A model generated the notes under the pieces. It was not told the origin of the DNA. It did not search any database and saw only the letters and a program-made list of their open reading frames with translations. The position numbers and the translations under genes are program-made. A stretch of 7,860 nt of DNA from Nitrososphaerota archaeon (GTDB taxonomy: Archaea; Thermoproteota; Nitrososphaeria; Nitrososphaerales; CADDZS01): NCBI GenBank assembly GCA_027314685.1, contig DAHVAI010000412.1, positions 1 to 7,860 of the forward strand, written 5' to 3'. The first letter of the stretch is position 1, and every line of letters begins with the position of its first letter. This document shows, piece by piece, positions 1-5,610 of this stretch.

Positions 1-1
1 C

Positions 2-334
2 GGAGCCGGCGGCATATTGGTTGAACTCTTGAAAGATATTTCAGTCCGTGTTACGCCATTGACAGACAATGATGCAAGAGACATGGTGAGCTCTCTAAAG
101 ACATCTCCTCTACTGAATGGATACCGTGGCGGACCAAAGTATGACAGAAAATCGCTTGAGGAGGTAGTTCTCAGGATCGGAGCACTCGTGGAAGATATCC
201 GAGAGATTTCAGAGTTAGATTTGAACCCGCTGATTGTACTTCCAGAGGGCCAAGGTGTTCGAATAGTCGATGCTCGAGTAAGAGTAGCTGAGTCAAGGCC
301 TCTCCTTCCAATTGGTGCAAGAAAAACGCTGTAA
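2..334 (+). CDS. Acyl-CoA synthetase (ADP-forming), ATP-grasp beta region, C-terminal end (partial)
   Basis: The reading frame is already open at base 2, so the gene enters from the left and the TTG at 17 is only an internal codon. The first visible residues, GAGGILVELLKDISVR, match the conserved GxGGI-x-VE-LKD stretch of the ATP-grasp domain of NDP-forming acyl-CoA synthetases. Further on, LLNGYRGGPKYD and ISELDLNPLIV (the E-x-LNP metal and nucleotide site) followed by VRIVDARV are the usual closing motifs. The family converts acyl-CoA, ADP and phosphate to acid, CoA and ATP in the cytoplasm, the archaeal energy-conserving step after 2-oxoacid oxidation. The oxidoreductase operon in this window would supply its substrate. 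The stop is TAA at 332-334. Whether the gene is a separate beta subunit or an alpha-beta fusion cannot be seen here. Family call is firm; the acyl substrate is unknown. Confidence 0.9.
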   Translation, partial: GAGGILVELLKDISVRVTPLTDNDARDMVSSLKTSPLLNGYRGGPKYDRKSLEEVVLRIGALVEDIREISELDLNPLIVLPEGQGVRIVDARVRVAESRPLLPIGARKTL

Positions 335-392
335 AGAACTGGATTCATACACAAGCGAACATTCAAGTCAATTTTGATCTATGAGTCATCAA

Positions 393-956
393 TCATATCG
401 TGACTAGCGGATCTCGTCTAATGCTCCCAAGGTAAAGTATAGGTTTGTATCTCTTAAATCGCCAGTATCCATCCGCGGTGAAATCTCGAGATGCCATCGC
501 GTCAACCACATTCGCGATGAAGAGATTGTGATCACCAGTTCGAATCCGCTTCACCACTTTGCAAACTGCAAAAGCTCGTGCTAGTTCGAGTATTGGTGTT
601 CTTTGGAATACAAAGTAAGGTATGTTGTGTCGTTTCAGCTTATCATAATTCATGCCAGAATCCGATGGATTCCCCAACTCTAAGATTGTCTTACGTGAAC
701 TTTCAGGTTCGAAATTCATCCAGTTGATGGAGAATCGTAAGCTTTTTTGTATTACGCGGTTCGTTCTCGTTCCACTCCCTACGGCTACCGATATCATGGG
801 AGGCGAATCGGATGCAGATGAACAGCTGTTAACTGGCATCGCCGCGACCTCATTTTGAAATTTTGAACAGATTACAACAGGTACTTGTGGATTGAACAGT
901 CGATAGACTATTCTTGGCGTGACTCGTCCCAGGCTTTTCCGTTCGAACAGCTTCGT
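393..956 (-). CDS. Flavin reductase-like (FMN-binding split-barrel) protein, start codon missing or non-canonical
   Basis: The frame encodes a flavin reductase-like split barrel: MPVNSCSSASDSPPMISVAV (FMN-phosphate side), then TRTNRVIQKSLRFSIN, then GDHNLFIANVVDA, and the closing YKPILYLGSIR. The first ATG, at 837-839, would give 148 residues and skip the first strand. Reading upstream in the same frame, the family-like N-terminus TPRIVYRLFNPQVPVVICSK continues without a break to a TAG at 969-971. This stretch contains no ATG, GTG or TTG. The ACG at 954-956 (one transition from ATG) or the AAG after it would give about 187 residues, a normal length; CTG at 960-962 is another option. I give 956 as the likely ancestral end, not a proven start. 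The gene follows the broken CofE-like gene, so the pair may be decaying together. Proteins of this family bind FMN and often reduce or carry flavin; the real substrate is unknown. Confidence 0.75.
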   Translation of the reverse strand, partial: TKLFERKSLGRVTPRIVYRLFNPQVPVVICSKFQNEVAAMPVNSCSSASDSPPMISVAVGSGTRTNRVIQKSLRFSINWMNFEPESSRKTILELGNPSDSGMNYDKLKRHNIPYFVFQRTPILELARAFAVCKVVKRIRTGDHNLFIANVVDAMASRDFTADGYWRFKRYKPILYLGSIRRDPLVTI

Positions 957-1010
957 ATTCAGAGAGAACTACACCGTGAATCTACAAGCTATCAGCGTGT
1001 AAATTTAGTC

Positions 1011-1510
1011 TTACTCTACGCAAAACAACTCCAAAAACCGAGTAAAAAGGCTCATTTTCAACGTAGAAATGATGGTCCACCAAATTCCTTTCCTCAGAGC
1101 ATCCTGCGGGAACATGAGTCTCCAAGTATCTTCCACACTTTCGTATTCTAGGCCTCTTGCAACAACCGGAATACCTTCAGACGTCTCTAGTCAAGCCCGC
1201 CGCGCATGCTATTTCATCCACAATCGCGTAGGCTCTTCAAACTTCTCTATTCCAAACTATCTTTCGAACCAAAATAATGCGACACTGGTCTAATCCCCGA
1301 GTAACCAATCGAAATCTCGTGGGAACCATACATGTTTGTAAAGGAAATTTCAGAATTAGTTAGGACGACCGCCAAATGTAAATCTGTCAATCTTTCTAAT
1401 TCGTTCTTTACTCTGGTTGCTGAAGCATTCGGATCTGAAGGAGGCAAAGATGCTGTATTTTGAGGATTGTTAGAATAATCGAGGCCCGCATCAGTGGCCC
1501 ACATACACAA
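1011..1510 (-). pseudogene. CofE-like gene (F420-0:gamma-glutamyl ligase family), 5'-truncated and frameshifted
   Basis: Reverse-strand homology is spread over all three frames. Bases 1510-1250 give MWATDAGLDYSNNPQNTASL, then PSDPNASATRVKNELERL, AVVLTNSE and ISIGYSGIRPVSHYFGSKD, matching the DAGxDxSN, PxDPxxSA and IGxxG motifs of CofE. That frame stops at TAG 1247-1249. A second frame carries FGIEKFEEP (about 1256-1230), a third carries AYAIVDEIACAAGL (about 1241-1192), and the second frame resumes with LETSEGIPVVARGLEYESVE (from 1190) and runs to TAA at 1011-1013. At least two, probably three, indels are therefore present. The N-terminal 75 or so residues of the family are absent: an in-frame TAA sits at 1511-1513 and the next gene ends at 1619. 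CofE adds glutamate to the deazaflavin cofactor F420, but many CofE-like relatives have other roles. The product is very unlikely to be functional as read. Confidence 0.8.
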
Positions 1511-1618
1511 TTATCAAACCTGAGAATACAAGACAGACCTCAAATTGAAAGACAGAATACACCGATATCTTAACTCAAGTGAGTTCGTTGAACACGAAAG
1601 ACCATGATTTAAGAAACG

Positions 1619-2218
1619 TCAAAGTTGTTGGACGATTACGCTTTTTCGTAGAACGTCTCTTGCTGTAGCATATCCACTTATCAGAGCTTGCATGTTAAGA
1701 ACCTCGAACTTCGCCTTTCTTCCTAGTAGGAATTGTCTGAATACTTTTTGGGCGACCGCTTGGTCGAATTCCTCCCCAGCGAACTGAAGATATGCTCCAA
1801 ACATGACCGAATTAGTACTGATCTTCGTATCGCCGATTCCCTCCAATTCCAAATTCCTCAGGCTGTATGCAATGTCAGTTGCAGGAATTTTAAATACCTG
1901 CACATCTTCTCTAACAAACTCTTGCGAGATCAACGAGCTGTTCATCAAGAGCTTACCTCCCGGCTTCAGTAGTTTCGCGTAATCCATCGAAGCTGCATTC
2001 ATCACGATTAAGTAATCAGGAGCTTCGACTATTGGCGAGTCTATGATTTCATCAGAAGTAGTAACATAACACTTGACTTTGCCACCTCTGCTCTCTGGGC
2101 CGTAAGATGGTGTGAATGCAACATGTTTTCCTTTCAAGAGCTCATAGTTGCAAAGATTGTTTCCTAGCTCAAGCACTCCTTGCCCGCCTTGACCGGCGAC
2201 AATAATTTGTGTCTTCAT
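1619..2218 (-). CDS. 2-oxoacid:ferredoxin oxidoreductase, gamma subunit
   Basis: This 199-residue protein has the gamma-subunit fold marks: MKTQIIVAGQGGQGV at the N-terminus, a glycine-rich loop, and SYGPESRGGKVKC at about 38-50. It then has PDYLIVMN and the LKPGGKLLMNSSLI strand. Gamma subunits are about 180-200 residues and help hold CoA and the heterotetramer together. Its ATG overlaps the beta-subunit TGA (bases 2215-2218), and a GGAG lies eight bases before the ATG, so start choice and translational coupling are clear. It is the last gene of the delta-alpha-beta-gamma operon. Names used for relatives are KorC, VorC and PorC-like; the sequence does not fix the substrate. No truncation or missing motif is evident. 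Confidence 0.92.
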   Translation of the reverse strand: MKTQIIVAGQGGQGVLELGNNLCNYELLKGKHVAFTPSYGPESRGGKVKCYVTTSDEIIDSPIVEAPDYLIVMNAASMDYAKLLKPGGKLLMNSSLISQEFVREDVQVFKIPATDIAYSLRNLELEGIGDTKISTNSVMFGAYLQFAGEEFDQAVAQKVFRQFLLGRKAKFEVLNMQALISGYATARDVLRKSVIVQQL

Positions 2219-3021
2219 GTTTGCTTCTCCAAACCAAATTTGTCTTTGAATAGTCTTGGAGGAAACACCTTTGCAAGAACCTCAACAGCATATCTCTTTG
2301 AATCGAGAATTGACATTTTCCAGTTAACGCTGCAAGTACTAATGAATTCGACAAAGGAAAAGCCACCCATCATTTGCACCTTGAACGAATTCCTGATAGC
2401 GTTAGCAGATTCCATGATTCCCCTCGAGCTGTAAAGATCAGATCTCTGCAATGGCATGATTGGCAACAGTATCCTCTTTACATATGCCGGGCGTTCGAGT
2501 CCAGCTAGCATTTTCGAAATGTCCATGGGTGGTCCAGTAGTTCGCAAATCACGACCATATGGAGTGGTGGCAGTCACCATACCCTCAGGAGTGGTTGGTG
2601 CCATTTGGCCTCCCGTCATGCCGTAAATGCCATTATTCACAAGGAAGACCGAAATAGGTTCCCCACGGTTGGCAGCGTAAATCAATTCCAGTAAGCCTAT
2701 AGAAATACAATCACCATCACCCTGCACAGAGAAAGTGATCAAATCAGGGCGGACTCTCTTGAGTCCCGACATTACTGCAGGTGCTCTACCATGAGGGGCT
2801 TGTATCGAATCGACGTTTATGTACTCATGAGCGAGGGCACTACATCCAACAGATACTACCATCACTGTTTTTTCTCTTATACCGAGATCGTTCAAGGCAT
2901 TTCCGATCAATCTAGTAATAATTCCATGTTCGCAACCAGGGCAATAATGAGTTGGTTTATCCGTCAGAGCAGGAATTCCGCCAAGCTTTGTCAGGTATTG
3001 AGATGCTGCCTCAGTTTCCAA
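2215..3021 (-). CDS. 2-oxoacid:ferredoxin oxidoreductase, beta subunit (thiamine-diphosphate binding)
   Basis: The 268-residue protein carries HYCPGCEHG (Cys27 and Cys30), VGCSALAHEY (around 58-67), HGRAPAV, and the thiamine diphosphate/Mg signature QGDGD (101-104) ending in VNN (129-130). These are followed by GIYGMTGGQMAPTTPEG and STCSVNW. This is the catalytic beta subunit that, with alpha, decarboxylates a 2-oxoacid to acyl-CoA and passes electrons to ferredoxin. The start is TTG at 3019-3021: the codon just before it is TAA, no other start lies before CPGC, and AAGGAGGT lies upstream at 3033-3040. It overlaps the end of the alpha gene by 11 bases and the gamma start by four. The GYDRKSL-type substrate clues are absent, so 2-oxoisovalerate (VOR) and 2-oxoglutarate (KOR) forms are both possible. 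The family is certain, the substrate is not. Confidence 0.93.
   Translation of the reverse strand: METEAASQYLTKLGGIPALTDKPTHYCPGCEHGIITRLIGNALNDLGIREKTVMVVSVGCSALAHEYINVDSIQAPHGRAPAVMSGLKRVRPDLITFSVQGDGDCISIGLLELIYAANRGEPISVFLVNNGIYGMTGGQMAPTTPEGMVTATTPYGRDLRTTGPPMDISKMLAGLERPAYVKRILLPIMPLQRSDLYSSRGIMESANAIRNSFKVQMMGGFSFVEFISTCSVNWKMSILDSKRYAVEVLAKVFPPRLFKDKFGLEKQT
2227..2230 (-). promoter_or_regulatory. Ribosome binding site of the gamma subunit
   Basis: GGAG lies eight bases before the ATG at 2218, inside the end of the beta gene. It supports translation restart at the ATGA overlap. Confidence 0.6.
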
Positions 3022-4069
3022 TTATCTTGCTAACCTCCTTCACAATTTCGTCAGATGTAGGAAGTAGTCCTCCAAATTTTCGCAGGAAATCCACTTTAGG
3101 TTGATTCACGGCGAGTTTCACATCATAGAGCATTTGTCCCATGTTTAGTTCAACGACCAAAACTCTTCTTCCGTTTGTAAGATCGCGAAGCTGTTCGCTT
3201 GGAAATGGCGAGAGTGTAGTAGGTCTAAACAAACCCACTTTACTCCCTCTCTCTCGGAGCTTGTTGATAGCTTCCAAACAGACCCTGGATACAATCCCGA
3301 ATGACACAAGAACTACCTCTGCATCATCAAGTAAGTATGATTCGAATCTAGATTCTACCTTGTCGATTTGTTTGTACTTTGTCTCTAGATGCTCTAGGTG
3401 GTTGCTCTGATTTTCAAGTTCCATGTTTAGCGAAATTAATAGGTGTCTTTGGTTTCCAACTGCTCCAGTGGTTACCCAAGATGAATCGTATCGCTCTGTC
3501 GAAATCTTGGGAAAAACGATATCTTCTTTCAGTTCTCCTAAGAAAGCATCAGCCAGTATCACAACAGGATTCCTGTACTTGAACGTGAGAGAAAACCCCC
3601 ATCCAGGAAATGTCGCCATTTCTTGCACAGAATTCGGCGCGATGACTATGTTACGATATCCGCCGTGACCTCCACCCTTAGTCGCTTGAAAATAATCGCT
3701 CTGCTCGGGTCCGAGATTCCCCAAACCAGGTCCCGATCTGTTTATGTCGACGATAAGCATAGGCAATTCCATACCTGCAGCGTAGGAGATACCCTCCTGC
3801 TTCAAGCTGAAACCAGGTCCTGAGGTTGCCATCATGACCTTTGCTCCAGTGGAAGCAGCACCTATCGCCATGTTGACAGCTTCTAGTTCACTCGCGGATT
3901 GAAGAAAGGCCTTGAACTCAGGAAATCTTGGTTTTCCATATTCTCTGGAAAGCGTCTCTGGGATCTCGCTCGAGGGGGTAATCGGATATCCAAAGAAAGC
4001 GTTCAGGCCGGCTTTAAGAGCACCCAATGCAAGCGCCTCATTTCCGCGCAAGAATTCTCGAGGTATCAT
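3011..4069 (-). CDS. 2-oxoacid:ferredoxin oxidoreductase, alpha subunit (VorB/KorA-like)
   Basis: The 352-residue product matches the short alpha subunit type. GYPITPSSEI (27-36) is the pyrimidine-binding motif, followed by SASELEAVNMAIGAA, ATSGPGFSL (81-89), RSGPGLGNLGPEQSDYFQAT and KGGGHGGYRN (131-140). KYRNPVVILAD follows, and the C-terminal transketolase-like domain has VSFGIV, GLFRPTTLSPFP and VVELNMGQM. The length and the GPEQSDYFQATKGGGHG form resemble VorB-type subunits of three-to-four-subunit enzymes. The ATG overlaps the ferredoxin TGA (4066-4069), with AAGGAGT eight bases upstream. Residues TFPGW (about 153-157) do not fit the family, while a neighbouring frame there gives DISWMG, which does; see findings. 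The enzyme is cytoplasmic and oxygen-sensitive. Substrate is inferred only as a 2-oxoacid, possibly branched-chain. Confidence 0.93.
   Translation of the reverse strand: MIPREFLRGNEALALGALKAGLNAFFGYPITPSSEIPETLSREYGKPRFPEFKAFLQSASELEAVNMAIGAASTGAKVMMATSGPGFSLKQEGISYAAGMELPMLIVDINRSGPGLGNLGPEQSDYFQATKGGGHGGYRNIVIAPNSVQEMATFPGWGFSLTFKYRNPVVILADAFLGELKEDIVFPKISTERYDSSWVTTGAVGNQRHLLISLNMELENQSNHLEHLETKYKQIDKVESRFESYLLDDAEVVLVSFGIVSRVCLEAINKLRERGSKVGLFRPTTLSPFPSEQLRDLTNGRRVLVVELNMGQMLYDVKLAVNQPKVDFLRKFGGLLPTSDEIVKEVSKIIGN
3033..3040 (-). promoter_or_regulatory. Ribosome binding site of the beta subunit (TTG start)
   Basis: AAGGAGGT is a near-perfect Shine-Dalgarno, with 11 bases before the TTG at 3021. 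It lies in the end of the alpha gene. Because TAA immediately precedes the TTG in frame, it decides that TTG is the start. Confidence 0.7.
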
Positions 4070-4335
4070 GTCTTAAGACTCCTTACTTCTATCGCCGAGT
4101 CAGGGCATGTCCAATAACAAATGCCGCAAGCAGTACAATCACCCTTCTTGCCATGATAAGAGAAAGAAGCTGGATGGTACCCATTTCGATTAAGCGCTAT
4201 CGATAGCGAAAGATTCTGTTGCGGACAGACTACTACACACAATTCACATCCCTTGCAGCGCTCTCGATCAATCAAGACAAGATTCTTGTTTTCACCACTC
4301 AACTTGGTAACCCAGTCAGCTATTATCATGCTCAC
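4066..4335 (-). CDS. 2-oxoacid:ferredoxin oxidoreductase, delta subunit (2x[4Fe-4S] ferredoxin)
   Basis: This small ferredoxin has two complete cluster motifs, CKGCELCVVVCP and CTACGICYWTCP, each C-x2-C-x2-C-x3-C-P, enough for two [4Fe-4S] clusters. It passes electrons from the thiamine-binding alpha/beta core to external ferredoxin. It is the first gene of the operon and ends in a four-base ATGA overlap with the alpha start. Two starts are possible: GTG at 4333-4335 or ATG at 4327-4329, two codons later. The product begins MIIADWVTKL in the second case, and no Shine-Dalgarno is visible, which would suit a leaderless or short-leader first gene. The long insertion between the two cluster motifs (about 28 residues) is typical of KorD/VorC-like delta subunits. 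Function is firm; which start is used is not. Confidence 0.92.
   Translation of the reverse strand: MSMIIADWVTKLSGENKNLVLIDRERCKGCELCVVVCPQQNLSLSIALNRNGYHPASFSYHGKKGDCTACGICYWTCPDSAIEVRSLKT
4078..4084 (-). promoter_or_regulatory. Ribosome binding site of the alpha subunit
   Basis: AAGGAGT lies eight bases before ATG 4069 and within the 3' end of the ferredoxin gene. It supports the given alpha start. Confidence 0.65.
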
Positions 4336-4497
4336 GATTTAAGACGCGATGACGTTTCTCAACTTTGATAATGTGCCTTTATGAGATGATCTGATTTGCA
4401 AACTCTAAACTCAGAAAATGTCCCTCATTCTCAAACTTGGTAATCGTGTTCTCCATTTTTAAGGTTCGGAAGCGCATTAAGGCGCATTGGTAGAGGA
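4336..4497. promoter_or_regulatory. Divergent promoter region between the ferredoxin operon and the membrane protein
   Basis: The 162 bases hold no gene. TTTTTAAG at 4456-4463 is the best TATA-like box for the rightward gene, about 38 bases before ATG 4498. No good TATA box is seen for the leftward operon; ATTATCAAAG on the reverse strand near 4363-4372 is weak. Two imperfect copies of CTCAACTTGGTAA (4358-4373 and 4430-4446) and a direct repeat GCGCATT (4472-4478, 4482-4488) are present. Confidence 0.4.
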
Positions 4498-4788
4498 ATG
4501 TTCCCATTGGCAACTCAGAGGACACAGAAGAATGACAAAATAGACAAGATGTCTAGCGTCGGCCTTGCTGTTTGCTTTTTGGTCACCTACGCTACACTGT
4601 CCTCTGCGGTGGGTCTTCTTCTAGCCGCCTACATGGAAGGCTTTCTGATAGCAGATCTCGTATCATTTACAACGATTGGAATAGGATCCTATCTAGTGCT
4701 TCATTTGGCATTACCTGAACAAATGAGCCTAATTGACACGCGCCTGCTACACGAACTTGCAAAGAGAAATCTGATTGAATTCAAGTAA
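4498..4788 (+). CDS. Small two-helix membrane protein of unknown function
   Basis: I do not recognise this 96-residue protein. A charged N-terminus (TQRTQKNDKIDK, about 7-18) is followed by two hydrophobic helices, about 20-45 (VGLAVCFLVTYATLSSAVGL) and about 49-71 (FLIADLVSFTTIGIGSYLVL). It ends with a charged tail, HELAKRNLIEFK. By the positive-inside rule both ends would sit in the cytoplasm. The ATG at 4498 has a GAGG only one base before it, too close for normal pairing; ATG 4549 (residue 18) is an alternative start. A T-rich TTTTTAAG at 4456-4463 could be its TATA box. It is followed after eight bases by a second unknown small gene and then by a regulator, all on the same strand. No enzyme motif is visible. 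Confidence 0.65.
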   Translation: MFPLATQRTQKNDKIDKMSSVGLAVCFLVTYATLSSAVGLLLAAYMEGFLIADLVSFTTIGIGSYLVLHLALPEQMSLIDTRLLHELAKRNLIEFK

Positions 4789-4796
4789 TCTTCACC

Positions 4797-4979
4797 GTGT
4801 CGGTTCGCAATATCTTTCCTCACGAGATAGAGCGAATGCGCATCGATATGGAAATAAATCGAAACGGGTACTTATTGTCGGATTGCACGAAGGAGATCTT
4901 GAAGAAAGGTTTGTCTTTGCAGATTCCGATTACTCAGGAGGATGCGCAGGCACAACTTGCTCGTATTAATCTAGCGTAG
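4797..4979 (+). CDS. Hypothetical 60-residue protein
   Basis: The GTG at 4797 opens a frame reading SVRNIFPHEIERMRIDMEIN, RNGYLLSDCTKEILKKGLSL and QIPITQEDAQAQLARINLA. It has a balanced, helix-forming composition, no transmembrane segment and no cysteine motif, and looks more like a real small protein than the overlapping alternative frame. It starts eight bases after the membrane-protein stop, so the two could share a transcript. No Shine-Dalgarno is visible and a start at ATG 4836 is possible. I do not recognise a family. The single cysteine (DCTK) is not a metal site on its own. Confidence 0.45.
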   Translation: MSVRNIFPHEIERMRIDMEINRNGYLLSDCTKEILKKGLSLQIPITQEDAQAQLARINLA

Positions 4980-4980
4980 T

Positions 4981-4996
4981 CCCGAATTAGCTCGGG
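4981..4996 (+). repeat. Short hairpin after the 60-residue gene
   Basis: CCCGA and TCGGG form a five-pair stem with a six-base loop, two bases after the TAG. No T-run follows, so termination is only a possibility. Confidence 0.25.
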
Positions 4997-5024
4997 TATC
5001 TATCAATTAACGACATGCTCCACA

Positions 5025-5035
5025 GATGACTCATC
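5025..5035. repeat. Palindrome GATGACTCATC upstream of the HTH gene
   Basis: Five-base arms (GATGA and TCATC) flank a single C. It lies 10 bases before the regulator's ATG, a position suited to autoregulation. The reverse complement of its first ten bases occurs at 381-390. The assignment as an operator is inference. Confidence 0.35.
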
Positions 5036-5045
5036 GGTCATTGTA

Positions 5046-5450
5046 ATGCTCGTAACAGATACTGAAAAGGCAAATGAGATTGTAAAAACGCTTTCGGACG
5101 AATACTCCAGGAAAATAGTACTTGCGATTACCTCCAAATCGATGACCGCGGAGGAGATTTCAAAGGAAAAGGGGATTCCAACGAGTACCTGTTATAGAAG
5201 AATTCATTCGCTTCTTTCTCATGGCATGATAAAAGTGGATAAAACAATCATCAGCGACGATGGTAAGAAATTCATTTGTTATCTATCTTGCTTTAAGAAC
5301 GCATCGATCAATCTAGAGGGTGATGAGCTGAAGGTTGATGTCATCGTTAGTGACTCTTCACGCAGACTAGACATATGGACTACAACGCGGGATCAGAATG
5401 TAGACCAAACAGTCAAATCTGCGCTGCAGGTCCCACTAGTCCACGCATAG
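5046..5450 (+). CDS. ArsR-like winged helix-turn-helix transcriptional regulator
   Basis: The 134-residue protein has an N-terminal winged helix: EIVKTLSDEYSRKIVLAI (helix 1, about 10-27), then MTAEEISKEKGIPTSTCYRR, where helix 2, the turn at KGIP and the recognition helix STCYRRIHSLLSHGMIKV follow in order. The wing is about 71-85 (SDDGKKFICYLSCF). The C-terminal 50 residues form a strand-rich domain (LKVDVIVSDSSRRLDIW) that could be a dimer or ligand part; no metal site is evident. This architecture is common in archaea as small local regulators. A short palindrome lies at 5025-5035, 10 bases before the ATG, and could be its own operator. Its neighbours are the two small unknown proteins upstream and, on the other strand, the AOR gene. 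The target is unknown. Confidence 0.8.
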   Translation: MLVTDTEKANEIVKTLSDEYSRKIVLAITSKSMTAEEISKEKGIPTSTCYRRIHSLLSHGMIKVDKTIISDDGKKFICYLSCFKNASINLEGDELKVDVIVSDSSRRLDIWTTTRDQNVDQTVKSALQVPLVHA

Positions 5451-5610
5451 ATGAATTGAGTCTTTGAAGAAAGCCAAAAGCACTTCTCGCTAGGCACCGT
5501 GAATTTACGCGACGTTTATTCACAACGAGCAGTCTTTGCTACACTAGTCTATCGTTTCAAGGTTCACTCTTTGAATTACTGCGAGATCACAAAGTGATAT
5601 TTGTCGGCCG
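5451..5610. other. Convergent intergenic region between the regulator and the AOR gene
   Basis: No coding signal was found in these 160 bases. An inverted repeat ATCAC-AAA-GTGAT at 5586-5598 sits 13 bases past the AOR stop and may be a weak 3'-end hairpin for that gene. A TCTTTGAA word occurs at both ends of the region (about 5461-5468 and 5569-5576), without clear meaning. Confidence 0.3.

Noticed and set aside
969..1249. TAG codons at 969 and 1247 read as pyrrolysine
   Set aside because: Past the TAG at 1247 the CofE homology continues in other frames, so readthrough would not rescue it; upstream of the TAG at 969 there is no further homology.
885..1293. Two overlapping rightward open frames (885-1151 and 1069-1293)
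   Set aside because: They lie antisense to the flavin reductase N-terminus and the CofE-like remnant, whose reverse-strand frames show clear family motifs.
1511..1618. Search for the missing CofE N-terminus upstream of 1510
   Set aside because: All three reverse frames were read; SGLIIVYVG in one frame is faintly reminiscent, but nothing convincing, and the space is too short for the full N-terminal region.
4472..4500. tRNA-like stretch GGCGCATTGGTAGAGG
   Set aside because: It resembles a D-arm only; no anticodon arm, T-arm or acceptor pairing follows.
4775..4969. 64-residue frame overlapping the membrane protein end
   Set aside because: Overlaps the more protein-like 60-residue frame; its composition (SSRDRANAHRYGNKSKR, then GGCAGTTCSY) looks like an out-of-frame reading.
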